From: Zoogloea dura
GTDB lineage: Bacteria; Pseudomonadota; Gammaproteobacteria; Burkholderiales; Rhodocyclaceae
Direction of reading: 5' to 3'
Assembly: GCF_012927165.1 (NCBI RefSeq)
Contig: NZ_JABBGA010000008.1
Coordinates: 163,563-227,562, forward strand
Length of the DNA: 64,000 nt
Shown here: positions 54,830-64,000 of the stretch, one piece after another
How positions within the stretch are numbered: the stretch's first letter is position 1
Layout: each line of letters starts with the position of its first letter
Position numbers and translations under genes: made by a program
The notes under the pieces: generated by a model
What the model saw: only the letters and a program-made list of their open reading frames with translations
Database searches by the model: none
What the model was told of the DNA's origin: nothing

Positions 54830-56079
54830 GGGCGTAGGGCGGAGAGAGGCAGGGTGAGGGTGGCGATGGTGCCGCCACCGGGGCGGTCGCTGAAACGGAT
54901 CCGGCCGCCGCAACGCTCGACGGCGCCAAAGGCCAGCAGCAGGCCGATGCCGAGCCCCTTGCCGGGGCTCTCCGGGGCGGGGGCGGCGGGCAGGGGGGGG
55001 TCGGGCATGCCGGGCCCGCGGTCGAGGACGCGCACGCGGAGGTGTTCGGCCTCCACTGCGATCTCGCAGGCCAGACCATCGGGGCTGGCGTCGGCGCCAT
55101 TGTTGATCAGGTTGTGGATGGCCTGCTCGAGGGTGGTGTCGGCGATCAGCTGCGGTGCCGAGGGGCCGCAGTCGCACTGCACCGTCAGCGCCACGTGGGG
55201 GCGCAGGCGCCGCCAGCGTTCGATGATCCCGCTGACCCAGACGTCGGCCGCCAGGGTCTCCCCGCCTTCGGCGCGCAGGCTGCCGGCCCGCAGGGTCAGG
55301 TTGCCGAGGATGGCCTTGCAGTGGCCGATCTGTTCGCGCAGCAGTTCGGCGTCGGCCCGGGTGTCGTCGTCGAGGGCCGGATTGCGGGCCAGCTCGCCCG
55401 CGACGATGGCCATGGTGCCCAGCGGGGTGCCCAGCTCATGGGCCGCTCCCGCGGCCAGATTGCCCAGTGCGACGATGCGCTCGCTGCGCAGGCGGGCCTC
55501 CCGCGCCTCGGCGAGGGCCTGGTCGCGGCTGCGGATGGCGGCGGTCATGCGCACGATGTACCAGACGATCACGCCCGCCGACACGGCGAAGGTCAGCCAC
55601 ATGCCGGCCAGGTGCCAATGCACGGCAAGGCCGGAGTCGTAGATGTCGAGCTGTTCGTTGAAATCCCACAGGATCGAATAGGCCGCCACGGCGAGGCTGG
55701 CGAGGGCCCAGGCGAAGGGCGGCGAAAGCGTGGCGGCGCCGATGGCGACGATGGGCAGGAGCAGGGAGATCAGCGGGTTGGTGGCGCCGCCGGTGAAGTA
55801 CAGGAAGACGCTCCAGGCGCCCAGATCGACGGCCAGCTGCAGGAACAGTTCGGTGGGGCGGTGCTCGTCGAGCCGGCGGGCCCGGGCGAGACTCAGCAGG
55901 TTGATGGCGATCAGCGCCGCGGGGATCTGCAGCAGAGCCCGGCCGGGCAGGGACAGGTCGAGCAGCCAGGGCACCAGCACCACCACGCCGAGCATGGCCG
56001 CAATGGACAGCCAGCGCAGATGGATCAGGCGGCGCAGGGCATCGGCAGGATTGGCGGGCGTGGGCAAGGATGTGTGCAT
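54826..56079 (-). CDS. regB: RegB/PrrB-family redox sensor kinase
   Basis: The 417-residue histidine kinase has six transmembrane helices (about 25-190), including the quinone-binding motif [11 protein letters not shown] (GGxxNP). The H-box [20 protein letters not shown] (His about 227) is typical of RegB, with the redox Cys in [14 protein letters not shown]. The N-box ([10 protein letters not shown]) and G-boxes ([11 protein letters not shown]) are present. It detects ubiquinone redox state and phosphorylates RegA. Start ATG at 56079. Confidence 0.93.
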   Translation of the reverse strand: MHTSLPTPANPADALRRLIHLRWLSIAAMLGVVVLVPWLLDLSLPGRALLQIPAALIAINLLSLARARRLDEHRPTELFLQLAVDLGAWSVFLYFTGGATNPLISLLLPIVAIGAATLSPPFAWALASLAVAAYSILWDFNEQLDIYDSGLAVHWHLAGMWLTFAVSAGVIVWYIVRMTAAIRSRDQALAEAREARLRSERIVALGNLAAGAAHELGTPLGTMAIVAGELARNPALDDDTRADAELLREQIGHCKAILGNLTLRAGSLRAEGGETLAADVWVSGIIERWRRLRPHVALTVQCDCGPSAPQLIADTTLEQAIHNLINNGADASPDGLACEIAVEAEHLRVRVLDRGPGMPDPPLPAAPAPESPGKGLGIGLLLAFGAVERCGGRIRFSDRPGGGTIATLTLPLSALRP

Positions 56080-56433
56080 CGGGGGATTATCCTCGAAGCG
56101 TGCCCGGCACATGGTGGGCGGGCGGGCGCCGTGGACGGCGTGCGGGGTGCTTCGACGCGAAGCCGGAATTCTGCCTTTCCCATCGCGGCGGGGGTTGCGG
56201 TTGATTGTCGCAGTCCACCTGAATACGCCATTTGGCAGGGTTTTCTGCAAATAGTGTTTGCGTTGCCCGCAGATACAGTGCAAAGTACGGCTCGCGATCT
56301 TCAAGTAGTGTTGTTGTTGGCTGGTTCAGTACACCGCAGTCCTGCGGAAGTCTTTCCTTCACACCCCGCCGTCTTGAGCTTCGCCCTACCTTCGGGGCAT
56401 GTCCCTGCTTTTATTTTTTTGAGGATATTCAAC
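56080..56433. other. Divergent regulatory region and cold-shock leader
   Basis: This 354-base gap has no gene. The right half is AT-richer than the surroundings, as expected for the long structured 5' leader of cspA-type mRNA. It ends in TTTGAGGATATTCAAC before the ATG. Promoters for regB (minus) and the cold-shock gene (plus) should lie here, but I could not pick convincing -35/-10 pairs. Confidence 0.45.
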
Positions 56434-56640
56434 ATGGCAACTGGTACCGTGAAGTGGTTCAACGACGCTAAGGGCTTCGGTTTCATCACCCCGGAAGGTG
56501 GCGGCGACGATCTGTTCGCTCACTTCTCCGCGATCCAAGGCTCCGGCTTCAAGACCCTGGCCGAAGGCCAGCGCGTGACCTTCGACATCACCACTGGCCC
56601 GAAGGGTCAGCAGGCTTCCAACATTCGCGCCGCTGACTAA
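56434..56640 (+). CDS. Cold-shock protein (CspA family)
   Basis: The 68-residue protein carries the RNP1 and RNP2 motifs (KGFGFITPE and DLFAHFSAI) in the start [15 protein letters not shown]. It is an RNA chaperone that melts mRNA structure. A strong terminator follows (56724-56748). The leader upstream is unusually long and AT-rich. GAGGA precedes the ATG. Confidence 0.97.
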   Translation: MATGTVKWFNDAKGFGFITPEGGGDDLFAHFSAIQGSGFKTLAEGQRVTFDITTGPKGQQASNIRAAD

Positions 56641-56723
56641 TTCGCGGAGCGAAGCCGGTCGGCCCCATGGCCGGCCTGGTGGAGCCACTGGAAGCGTGCT
56701 CTCCGGAGCCTGACTTCCCCAGC

Positions 56724-56748
56724 AAAAAGCCCGGTTCGCCGGGCTTTT
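56724..56748 (+). terminator. Intrinsic terminator of the cold-shock gene
   Basis: AAAAAGCCCGG-TTCG-CCGGGCTTTTT is a perfect stem with a stable TTCG loop and flanking A and T runs, so it could work in both directions. Confidence 0.93.
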
Positions 56749-56867
56749 TGCTTTTATGGACGATTCATCGCGCCATCAGGCACTATCCAGCGCGATGGAC
56801 GCTCCCGCTTCGAAGGTAAAGGCGTGGCCATCCCCGATGCACTGCCTTTCCTCGCGCGGAGACCGCA

Positions 56868-57932
56868 ATGAGCAAGACCCTACGCCTGTCCGAAACCTGG
56901 TTCCGCCGCGGCCTGTGGTTGGTGGCCATCGTCTTTGCGGGTTTTCTGATCGGGCTGGGAGGGCGCGTCGTCGACGATCTGCCGCGCGTCGAGGTGGCGC
57001 TGCAACTGGATGACTTCCTCGATGCGGCCGGCAAGGCGCGGGCCGTGGATCTGCGCCAGCGCATCTCGCGGGCGGAAGAGCAGCAGCGGCAGACCGACGC
57101 CGCGCGAAGCCAGGCCGAACTGCAGCTCAACAAGGCCCAGGGCACGGTGCAGGCCGAGCGGGAGACCTTGGCCAACTGGCTGGCCACGCGCCGTGCGACG
57201 CAGCGCGCCGACCAGGACCCGGAGGTGATCGCGCGCACCCGCAGGCTGGAGGACCTGAAGCAGCTGGAAAGCCGTGCCCGGCAGGCCGTGCAGGCACAGC
57301 AGCAGGTGGCCCTGGATACGCAGCAGGCCCGGGACGCCGCGGTGGCCGAACTCGGCAGGCTGCAGGACGGAGCACGCCAGCGCATGGCGGTCGAGCAGCG
57401 CGCGGTCGAACTGCGTGTCTTCCTTTACCGGCTGGCCCTGACGCTGCCCCTGCTGGTGGTGGCGGGCTGGCTGTTCGCCAGACACCGCAAGAGCACCTGG
57501 TGGCCCTTCGTGTGGGGCTTCATCTTCTTCGCGCTGTTTGCCTTCTTCGTCGAGCTGGTCCCCTATCTGCCCAGCTACGGCGGCTATGTGCGCTACGGGG
57601 TGGGAATCGTGGTGACGGTGCTGACAGGGCGCTACGCCATCCTGGCGCTGAACCGCTACCTGGAGCGGCAGAAGCAGGCCGAAGCCAAGCCGGACAGCCA
57701 GCGTCGCCAGGAGCTTGATTACGACCTGGCGCTGGCACGCCTGGCCAAGGGCGTCTGTCCGGGGTGCGAGCGGCCGGTGGACCTGAAGGATCCTGCCATC
57801 GACTTCTGCCCCCATTGCGGTATCTGCCTGTACAACCGCTGCACCCACTGCGAGGCGCGCAAGAATGCCTTCGCGCGCTATTGCCATGCCTGCGGCACGC
57901 CGCGCAGGGAACAGGAAGCCAGCCCCGTCTAG
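56868..57932 (+). CDS. Membrane protein with coiled coil and double zinc ribbon
   Basis: The 354-residue protein has TM1 (about 16-34), a periplasmic or cytoplasmic coiled coil (about 60-175, Gln/Ala-rich heptads), and two or three further transmembrane helices (about 190-265). The cytoplasmic C-terminal zinc ribbon has CPGC, CPHCGIC, CTHC and CHACG (about 300-345). It resembles the zinc-ribbon tails of regulatory membrane proteins. No enzyme motif is seen. Start ATG at 56868 with a nearby GGAG. It is convergent with actP. Confidence 0.7.
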   Translation: MSKTLRLSETWFRRGLWLVAIVFAGFLIGLGGRVVDDLPRVEVALQLDDFLDAAGKARAVDLRQRISRAEEQQRQTDAARSQAELQLNKAQGTVQAERETLANWLATRRATQRADQDPEVIARTRRLEDLKQLESRARQAVQAQQQVALDTQQARDAAVAELGRLQDGARQRMAVEQRAVELRVFLYRLALTLPLLVVAGWLFARHRKSTWWPFVWGFIFFALFAFFVELVPYLPSYGGYVRYGVGIVVTVLTGRYAILALNRYLERQKQAEAKPDSQRRQELDYDLALARLAKGVCPGCERPVDLKDPAIDFCPHCGICLYNRCTHCEARKNAFARYCHACGTPRREQEASPV

Positions 57933-57957
57933 AAAAAAAGGGCGCCCGAAGGCGCCC
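57933..57957 (-). terminator. Intrinsic terminator of the actP operon
   Basis: On the minus strand GGGCGCC-TTCG-GGCGCCC is followed by TTTTTTT, 44 bases after the actP stop codon. Confidence 0.92.
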
Positions 57958-58000
57958 GAAAATTCCTCGAGGGGGAGGAAGAAACGCTGTGTGCTGTCGC

Positions 58001-59668
58001 TCAGTGGGCGCTGGCAGATGCGGCGCCGATGCCGGTCTGGGAGCGCACGTACTGGTCGTCGAAGCCTGCCTTGTCGGTCTTGGCCCGGGCGCTGCTGTCG
58101 GTGACCGAGAACAGCCAGGTGAAGAAGAAGGCCAGGGGCATCGAGAACAGGGCCGGCTGCTCGTACGGGAAGAGCGCCTCCTTGTTGCCCAGCACCACCA
58201 CCCACACCGCCTTGGACAGCACCACGAAGGTCACCGCCGAGATCAGCCCGGCCAGGCCGCCCAGCAGCGCGCCGCGGGTGGTCAGGCCTCGCCAGTACAT
58301 GGAGAGGATCAGGATCGGGAAGTTGGTGGAAGCGGCGATGCCGAAGGTCAGGCCCACCAGGAAGGCGATGTTCTGCTTCTCGAACAGGATGCCGAGCAGC
58401 ACCGCAACCACGCCGAGGCCGATGGTGGCGATCTTGGAGACGCGCATTTCCTGGGCTTCGCTGGCGCTGCCCTTGCAGATCACGCGGGCGTAGATATCGT
58501 GGGCGATCGCCGAGGCACCGGCCAGGGCCAGGCCGGACACCACCGCGAGGATGGTGGCGAAGGCCACGGCGGACATGAAGCCGAGGAAGAGGTTGCCGCC
58601 CACCGCCTTGGCCAGGTGCATCACCGGCATGTTGCCGCCGCCGATCATCTTGCCGGCAGTGTTGCCGCCTTCGTAGAAGTCCGGGTTGGTGCCGACGATG
58701 ACGACGGCGATCAGGCCCAGGGCGCACACCACCATGAAGAAGTAGCCGATGCAGCCGCTGGCCACGAAGACGCTCTTGCGGGCTTCCTTGGCGTTCGGCA
58801 CGGTGAAGAAGCGCATCATGATGTGGGGCAGGCCGGCAGTGCCGAAGACCAGGCCCAGCGACAGGGACACGGCGGTGACCGGGTCGGCCATCAGGGAGCC
58901 GGGGCCCATGATCTTGATGCCGTCCTTGTGCACTTCCACCGCCTTCTTGGCCACGGTCTCAAGGCTGAAGCCGAACTCGCCGAGGGACAGGTAGAGCAGC
59001 ACCGTGCCGCCGAACAGCATCAGGCAGGCCTTGATGATCTGCACCCAGGTGGTGGCGATCATGCCGCCGAAGGTCACGTAGATCACCATCAGCACGCCCA
59101 CCACGACCACCGCTGTCGCGTAGTCCAGGCCGAACAGCAACTTGATGAGCTGGCCGGCGCCGACCATCTGCACGATCAGGTAGAAGCACACCACCGTCAG
59201 CGAGCCGAAGGCAGCAAAGGTGCGGATGGTGCCCTGGTCGAGGCGGTAGGAGGCGATGTCGGCGAAGGTGAACTTGCCCAGGTTGCGCAGGCGTTCGGCC
59301 ATCAGGAAGAGGATCACGGGCCATCCGACGAAGAAGCCGATGGCGTAGATGAAGCCGTCCAGGCCTTTGGAGAAGGTCATCGCCGACAGGCCCAGCAGGG
59401 TGGCTGCGGACATGTAGTCACCGGCAATCGCCAGGCCATTCTGGAAGCCGGTGATGCCGCCGCCGGCAGTGTAGAAGTCGGCGGTGGACTTGGTCCGGCT
59501 GGCGGCCCAGTAGGTGATGCCCATGGTGGCCACCACGAACACGAAGAACATGCCGATGGCGGTCAGGTTGAGGGGCTGTTTCTGGGCCACGCCAACGGCG
59601 TCGGCGGCCAGGGCGGCCGGGCCGGCGAGGGCCAGCAGGGCGGCTCCAATGAGGTTCCTGGTATTCAT
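58001..59668 (-). CDS. actP: Cation/acetate symporter
   Basis: The 555-residue sodium:solute symporter family protein has 13 predicted helices and a signal-like N-terminus ([15 protein letters not shown]). ActP-specific stretches include [32 protein letters not shown] and [22 protein letters not shown]. It takes up acetate (and possibly other short carboxylates) with cations. It overlaps the DUF485 gene by one base. acs is not in this window. Confidence 0.92.
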   Translation of the reverse strand: MNTRNLIGAALLALAGPAALAADAVGVAQKQPLNLTAIGMFFVFVVATMGITYWAASRTKSTADFYTAGGGITGFQNGLAIAGDYMSAATLLGLSAMTFSKGLDGFIYAIGFFVGWPVILFLMAERLRNLGKFTFADIASYRLDQGTIRTFAAFGSLTVVCFYLIVQMVGAGQLIKLLFGLDYATAVVVVGVLMVIYVTFGGMIATTWVQIIKACLMLFGGTVLLYLSLGEFGFSLETVAKKAVEVHKDGIKIMGPGSLMADPVTAVSLSLGLVFGTAGLPHIMMRFFTVPNAKEARKSVFVASGCIGYFFMVVCALGLIAVVIVGTNPDFYEGGNTAGKMIGGGNMPVMHLAKAVGGNLFLGFMSAVAFATILAVVSGLALAGASAIAHDIYARVICKGSASEAQEMRVSKIATIGLGVVAVLLGILFEKQNIAFLVGLTFGIAASTNFPILILSMYWRGLTTRGALLGGLAGLISAVTFVVLSKAVWVVVLGNKEALFPYEQPALFSMPLAFFFTWLFSVTDSSARAKTDKAGFDDQYVRSQTGIGAASASAH

Positions 59669-59979
59669 CACTTGCTGGCCTCCCGGATGATCTCGTTGTT
59701 GAGCTGGTCGAACTCGCCGTTGGAGCGATTGACGAACCAGCCGGTGAGGAGCCACGAGCCGATGATGATGGTGGCGCCGATGGGCACGCCGATGGTCAGC
59801 ATGCTGCCTTCCGAGATGGGGGTGCGCAGCACCTCCGGGGCAAAGGCGACGAGCATCATCATCCCGTAGTAGGTGAGCATCACGATGGCTGTGAGCAGGT
59901 AGGCGAAGCGGCTGCGCTTGCCCTCCAGCTCCGAGAAGCGGGGGTTGGCCCGTACTCGCTTGTAGATCTCCGCTGACAT
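59668..59979 (-). CDS. DUF485 (YjcH-like) membrane partner of ActP
   Basis: The 103-residue protein has two transmembrane helices (about 26-46 and 63-84) and the family start [23 protein letters not shown]485 proteins are encoded with acetate permeases, as in the E. coli acs-yjcH-actP operon. ATG at 59979 follows AGGAGG. The stop overlaps actP. Confidence 0.93.
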   Translation of the reverse strand: MSAEIYKRVRANPRFSELEGKRSRFAYLLTAIVMLTYYGMMMLVAFAPEVLRTPISEGSMLTIGVPIGATIIIGSWLLTGWFVNRSNGEFDQLNNEIIREASK

Positions 59980-60073
59980 GTTTTCCTCCTGGGAAGGTGG
60001 TTGGAAGGTTTGGTTTTTTATGTTTATGGTCCTGGGGCGATGCTGTTCTCCCCGGGGTACTGCCACATGCACA

Positions 60074-61705
60074 TCACATGTTCGGGTAGTTCGGGCCGCC
60101 GCTGCCTTCCGGCACGGCCCAATCGATGTTCTGGGTCGGGTCCTTGATGTCGCAGGTCTTGCAGTGCAGGCAGTTCTGGGCGTTGATCTGCATGCGCGGC
60201 CCGCTCGGGTCCTCGACGATTTCGTAAACGCCGGCCGGGCAGTAGCGGGTTTCCGGGGCGTTGTAGAGGGCCAGGTTGGTGCTGATCGGCACCGACGCGT
60301 CCTTCAGGCGCAGGTGGCAGGGCTGCTCCTCGCTGTGGTTGGTGGCCGAGATGAACACCGACGACAGGCGGTCGAAGCTGATCTTGCCGTCCGGCTTGGG
60401 ATAGACGATGGGGGCGCACTCCGACGCCTTCTTCAGCTGGGTGTGGTCGGCGTGGTGGCGCAGGGTCCACGGTGCCCGGCCCTTGAGCAGGAAGGTGTCG
60501 ATGGCGCTGTAGGCGATGCCGCCCCACAGGCCCCAGCGGAAGCTCGGGCGGATGTTGCGCACCTGGTACAGCTCGTCCCACAGCCAGCTCTGCTTGAGGC
60601 GCTCGGCGTAGCCCAGCACTTCGTGACCGGTCTGGCCCTCGGCGGTGAGGTGGGCGAAGATCGCCTCGGCGGCCTCGATGCCTGACTTCATGGCCATGTG
60701 GGTGCCCTTCACCTTGGGCACGTTGAGGAAGCCGGCGGTGTCACCCACCAGCACGCCGCCCGGGAAGCTCAGCTTCGGCACCGACTGGAAGCCGCCTTCG
60801 TTGAGGGCCCGCGCGCCGTAGGCGATGCGCCGGCCGCCTTCGAAGAACTTGCGGATCTCCGGGTGGGTCTTGAAGCGCTGGAATTCCTCGTAGGGCGACA
60901 GGTGGGGGTTGCTGTAGTCCAGGCCGACCACGAAGCCCACCGCCACCTGGTTGTTTTCCAGGTGGTACAGGAAGGAGCCGCCATACACGTCGCTGGATAC
61001 GGGCCAGCCCACGGTATGCAGGGTCAGGCCCTGCTGGTGCACCTCGGGGCGCACCTCCCACAGCTCCTTGATGCCGATCCCGTAGGTCTGCGGATCGACA
61101 CCCTCGCGCAGATTGAACTTGCTGAACAGGCCCTTGGTGAGGGAGCCGCGGCAGCCTTCCGAGAAGACGGTCTGGCGCGCGTGCAGCTCGATGCCCGGCT
61201 GGTGGTTGGGGCCCGGTTCGCCGTTCTTCTCGAGGCCCATGTCACCGGTGGCGATGCCCTTGACGGAGCCGTCCGCGTGGTAGAGCACCTCGGCGGCGGC
61301 GAAGCCCGGGTAGATCTCGACGCCCAGTTCTTCGGCCTGCTGGCCGAGCCAGCGCACCACGTTGCCGAGGCTGACGATGTAGTTGCCCTCGTTGTGCATC
61401 TGGGGCGGGGTGGGCAGCTTGTAGGCCTTGTCGGTGGTGAGGAAGAGGAAGCGGTCTTCCTTCACCGGCGTGTTGAGGGGCGCACCGCGCGCCTTCCAGT
61501 CCGGGAACAGCTCTTCCAGCGAGCGGGGTTCGATGACGGCGCCGGACAGGATGTGGGCCCCGACTTCCGAGCCCTTTTCGACGACGCACACCGAAAGCTC
61601 GGCGCCGGCCTTGTCGGCCAGTTGCTTCAGGCGGATCGCGGTGCTCAGCCCCGAGGGGCCGGCACCGACGATCACCACGTCGTATTCCATCGCGTCACGC
61701 GTCAT
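60074..61705 (-). CDS. Electron-transfer flavoprotein:ubiquinone oxidoreductase
   Basis: The 543-residue ETF-QO has a FAD-binding start ([20 protein letters not shown]), a central ubiquinone-binding region, and a C-terminal 4Fe-4S domain with CPAGVYE and [12 protein letters not shown]. It carries electrons from acyl-CoA dehydrogenases via ETF to ubiquinone. It is close to an acyl-CoA dehydrogenase and etfA on the same strand, with a REP-like pair between. Confidence 0.95.
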   Translation of the reverse strand: MTRDAMEYDVVIVGAGPSGLSTAIRLKQLADKAGAELSVCVVEKGSEVGAHILSGAVIEPRSLEELFPDWKARGAPLNTPVKEDRFLFLTTDKAYKLPTPPQMHNEGNYIVSLGNVVRWLGQQAEELGVEIYPGFAAAEVLYHADGSVKGIATGDMGLEKNGEPGPNHQPGIELHARQTVFSEGCRGSLTKGLFSKFNLREGVDPQTYGIGIKELWEVRPEVHQQGLTLHTVGWPVSSDVYGGSFLYHLENNQVAVGFVVGLDYSNPHLSPYEEFQRFKTHPEIRKFFEGGRRIAYGARALNEGGFQSVPKLSFPGGVLVGDTAGFLNVPKVKGTHMAMKSGIEAAEAIFAHLTAEGQTGHEVLGYAERLKQSWLWDELYQVRNIRPSFRWGLWGGIAYSAIDTFLLKGRAPWTLRHHADHTQLKKASECAPIVYPKPDGKISFDRLSSVFISATNHSEEQPCHLRLKDASVPISTNLALYNAPETRYCPAGVYEIVEDPSGPRMQINAQNCLHCKTCDIKDPTQNIDWAVPEGSGGPNYPNM

Positions 61706-61737
61706 TGCTGCTGTCTCCGGATAAGGGGGAGGATTCT

Positions 61738-61806
61738 TGTAGGGGCGGCTTCAGCCGCCCGCGGACTTCGATCAAGCCCCTGAGGGCGGCTGAAGCCGCC
61801 CCTGCA
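61738..61806. repeat. REP/BIME-like inverted pair
   Basis: GTAGGGGCGGCTTCAGCCGCC (61739-61759) and its inverse GGCGGCTGAAGCCGCCCCTGC (about 61785-61805) flank 25 bases. The unit resembles the GTAGGAGCGGCTTNAGCCGC REP of pseudomonads. Such pairs are mobilised by RAYT (TnpA-REP) proteins and may stabilise mRNA 3' ends. It lies between ETF-QO and the acyl-CoA dehydrogenase. Confidence 0.75.
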
Positions 61807-61818
61807 GGGGACTGGTGC

Positions 61819-63609
61819 TTAGAACAGGGCTTCTTCCAGGGCCAGCACTTCAGCCGCGCCATTCACGATGGCATCCCGGTAGCTGTTGGCTTCCGGCACC
61901 ACGTGCTTGGCGAAGTAGGCCGCGGTGGCCAGCTTGGCCTTGTAGAAGCCGGCATCTGCACCGTCCAGGCGACCGGCGGCGATCTGCGCGGAGCGGGCCA
62001 TCAGCCAGGCGCCGACGACGATGCCGGTGAGCTTGAGGAAGGGCACCGAGCCGGCGGCAGCGGCCTGGGGGTTGCTGTCGTAGTTGGCGAGCAGCCAGTG
62101 GGTGGCTTCGTCGAGGGCGGCGATGCCGTCACCCAGCGCATCGGCCAGATCCTTCATGCCCGCATCTCCGGTGTTGCGCAGGGCGGTGCCGGTCTCGGCG
62201 ATGTCGGCGAGCAGCTGCTGCATGCTCTTGCCGCCTTCCTTGGCGGTCTTGCGGCCGATCAGGTCATTGGCCTGGATGGCGGTGGTGCCTTCATAGATGG
62301 TGATGATGCGGGCATCGCGCATGTACTGGGCGGCGCCGGTTTCCTCGATGAAGCCCATGCCGCCGTGCACCTGCACGCCGTTCCAGGTGATGCCCTGCGC
62401 GTTCTCGGTGCACCAGCCCTTGACCACCGGGGTCAGCAGCTCAAGGCGGCGCTGGTTGGCGGCGCGCACGTCGGCGTCCGGGTGGCTCTTGGCGCGGTCC
62501 ATGCAGCCGGCCACGTAGTAGGCGATGGCACGGCCGGCCTCGGTGCGGGACTTCATGTCCATCAGCATGCGGCGCACGTCCGGGTGGTGCAGGATCGGCT
62601 TCTTCTCGCCGCTCTTGTCGCCGATGATCTTGCCCTGGATGCGCTCACGGGCGTAGGCCAGCGCGTGCTGGTAGCTGCGCTCCGACACGCCGACGCCTTC
62701 CAGACCGACGTTGAGGCGGGCGTGGTTCATCATCGTGAACATGTATTCGAGGCCGCGGTTCGGCTCGCCCACCAGGTAGCCGATGGCGCCGCCCTTGTCA
62801 CCGAAGGACATCACCGCGGTGGCGCTGCCATGGATGCCCATCTTGTGTTCGATGGAGGCGCAGATCAGGTCATTGCGCTCGCCCAGGCTGCCGTCGGCAT
62901 TGACCAGGAACTTGGGGGCGATGAACAGGGAGATGCCCTTCACGCCCGGGGGCGCGTCCGGCAGGCGGGCCAGCACGAGGTGGATGATGTTCTCCGCCAT
63001 GTCGTGCTCGCCCCAGGTGATGAAGATCTTGGTGCCGCTGATGGCGTAGCTGCCGTCACCGCGGGGCTCGGCCTTGCTGCGGATGGCCGCCAGGTCGGAG
63101 CCGGCCTGCGGCTCGGTGAGGTTCATGGTGCCGGTCCACTTGCCGGAGACCATGTTCGGCAGGTAGGTGGCCTTGAGCTCGTCGGAAGCGTGGTGGGCGA
63201 TGGCTTCCACCGCGCCGAGCGTGAGCATCTGGCACAGGGAGAAGGAGATGCTGGCGGACTTCCACATTTCCAGCACGGCGGTGGACACGGTCACCGGCAG
63301 ACCCTGGCCGCCGAATTCGGTGGAGGCCGGCATGCCGTTCCAGCCGGTCTCGCAGAAGGAGGCATAGGCCTCCTTGAAGCCGTCGGCGGTGGTGACGACG
63401 CCGTCCTTCCACTTGTTGCCCTGCTTGTCGCCCACCGGGTTGAGCGGATCGACCACCTCGGACGCGAACTTGCCCGCTTCGTCGAGGATCGCCTCGACCA
63501 GGTCCAGGGAAACCTCCTCATTGCCGGGCAGGGTGGTGATCTCCTGCAGGCCGGCCAGCTCGTTCATGGCGAACAGCATGTCCTTCACGGGGGCGACGTA
63601 AGTGCTCAT
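61819..63609 (-). CDS. Acyl-CoA dehydrogenase (long, C-terminal-domain type)
   Basis: The 596-residue enzyme has the acyl-CoA dehydrogenase domains: NLTEPQAGSDLAAIRSKAEP (FAD and substrate loop), HKMGIHGSATAVMSFGD, and the C-terminal domain that includes QVHGGMGFIEETGAAQYMRDARIITIYEGTTAIQANDL (catalytic Glu region). It is larger than the 380-residue forms, like those fused to an extra helical C-terminal domain. It oxidises fatty acyl-CoA and passes electrons to ETF. Confidence 0.93.
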   Translation of the reverse strand: MSTYVAPVKDMLFAMNELAGLQEITTLPGNEEVSLDLVEAILDEAGKFASEVVDPLNPVGDKQGNKWKDGVVTTADGFKEAYASFCETGWNGMPASTEFGGQGLPVTVSTAVLEMWKSASISFSLCQMLTLGAVEAIAHHASDELKATYLPNMVSGKWTGTMNLTEPQAGSDLAAIRSKAEPRGDGSYAISGTKIFITWGEHDMAENIIHLVLARLPDAPPGVKGISLFIAPKFLVNADGSLGERNDLICASIEHKMGIHGSATAVMSFGDKGGAIGYLVGEPNRGLEYMFTMMNHARLNVGLEGVGVSERSYQHALAYARERIQGKIIGDKSGEKKPILHHPDVRRMLMDMKSRTEAGRAIAYYVAGCMDRAKSHPDADVRAANQRRLELLTPVVKGWCTENAQGITWNGVQVHGGMGFIEETGAAQYMRDARIITIYEGTTAIQANDLIGRKTAKEGGKSMQQLLADIAETGTALRNTGDAGMKDLADALGDGIAALDEATHWLLANYDSNPQAAAAGSVPFLKLTGIVVGAWLMARSAQIAAGRLDGADAGFYKAKLATAAYFAKHVVPEANSYRDAIVNGAAEVLALEEALF

Positions 63610-63649
63610 GGTGCTTCCTTCCGAATTCGGTTGAATGGGTGCTGCGCGT

Positions 63650-64000
63650 TCAGAGGCTGCCGACCAGCTGGGGCACGGCTTCGAAGAGGTCGGCGACGAG
63701 TCCGTAGTCGGCGACCTGGAAGATCGGGGCTTCAGGATCCTTGTTGATCGCGACGATGACCTTGGAATCCTTCATGCCGGCCAGGTGCTGGATGGCGCCG
63801 GAGATGCCGACAGCCAGGTAGAGCTGGGGCGCGACGATCTTGCCGGTCTGGCCGACCTGGTAGTCGTTGGGCACATAGCCGGCGTCCACCGCGGCGCGGG
63901 AGGCGCCCAGGGCGGCGCCGAGCTTGTCGGCCAGGGGCTCGAGCACAGCCTTGTAGTTGTCGCCGCTGCCCATGCCGCGGCCGCCGGAGACGATGATCTT
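63650..64000 (-). CDS. etfA: Electron transfer flavoprotein alpha subunit (5' end beyond window)
   Basis: The visible 116 residues are the C-terminal half: [58 protein letters not shown] (FAD-binding) and [21 protein letters not shown]. These are diagnostic of EtfA. The gene runs off the right edge. It is upstream of the acyl-CoA dehydrogenase on the minus strand, 40 bp away. Confidence 0.93.
   Translation of the reverse strand, partial: KIIVSGGRGMGSGDNYKAVLEPLADKLGAALGASRAAVDAGYVPNDYQVGQTGKIVAPQLYLAVGISGAIQHLAGMKDSKVIVAINKDPEAPIFQVADYGLVADLFEAVPQLVGSL

Noticed and set aside
57764..59869. About 700-codon plus-strand open frame opposite actP
   Set aside because: His- and Gly-rich shadow of actP on the other strand, with no ribosome site.

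Overview
The window is GC-rich, densely coded DNA from a betaproteobacterium. The best fit is a Rhodocyclales relative (Azospira, Dechloromonas or Zoogloea type), inferred from the gene set: a cytochrome c-dependent nitric oxide reductase, RegB/RegA redox regulators, a PEP-CTERM exported protein, an IF-1 with a C-terminal extension, and the dksA - COG0523 - hslVU neighbourhood. It looks like a motile, facultatively denitrifying heterotroph. I saw no phage, plasmid or CRISPR locus. The mobile or repetitive material is limited to a 21-bp degenerate tandem array (236-509), a 600-bp imperfect palindrome (24826-25425) and a REP-like pair (61738-61806).

Layout. 1-9.6 kb: a cut-off gene end, the 21-bp array, a PEP-CTERM protein, serC translationally coupled to a TPR/ATP-grasp gene, norCB behind an FNR-type box, a chemoreceptor with another FNR-type box, and an ammonium transporter with a sigma-54 promoter and an NtrC-like site. 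9.6-18.7 kb: one long minus-strand operon that resembles E. coli ynbABCD (CDP-alcohol transferase, hydrolase/methyltransferase, PAP2/dual-specificity phosphatase, CdsA-like enzyme). It also carries an acyltransferase, a two-domain kinase and a DUF805-glutaredoxin fusion. This is the best candidate for an undescribed pathway here, a second phospholipid head-group route. 18.8-24.5 kb: metH under a clear SAH riboswitch, arfB, and a RIO kinase preceded by an overlapping 32-codon ORF. 24.5-25.7 kb: the palindrome and a gene remnant. 25.7-27.3 kb: norEFQ, 20 kb from norCB and without norD.

27.5-36.9 kb holds two diguanylate cyclases (one with and one without an inhibitory site), ampG, a SMUG1-like glycosylase, infA with a candidate small RNA upstream, two tRNA-Lys genes and a YeeE/YedE transporter. 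36.9-43.6 kb is queC, queE and the complete ybgC-tolQRAB-pal-cpoB envelope cluster. 43.8-49.6 kb is a plus-strand metal-homeostasis run: a DksA lacking most zinc cysteines, a COG0523 GTPase, a small His/Cys protein, a porin and a ZnuABC-like transporter. A double-STAS protein and hslVU follow. 53-56 kb has an AEC transporter and regB-regA-hslR. 56.4-64 kb has a cold-shock gene, a coiled-coil/zinc-ribbon membrane protein, acetate permease with its DUF485 partner, and the ETF-QO / acyl-CoA dehydrogenase / etfA group.

Together the genes describe an organism that switches between aerobic and NO-reducing respiration (FNR-type boxes, RegBA, NorCBEFQ), senses nitrogen and zinc shortage, and oxidises acetate and fatty acids. 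Gene starts were chosen from ribosome-binding sites and ATGA/GTGA overlaps. All family assignments are from reading the translated sequence, without database searches.
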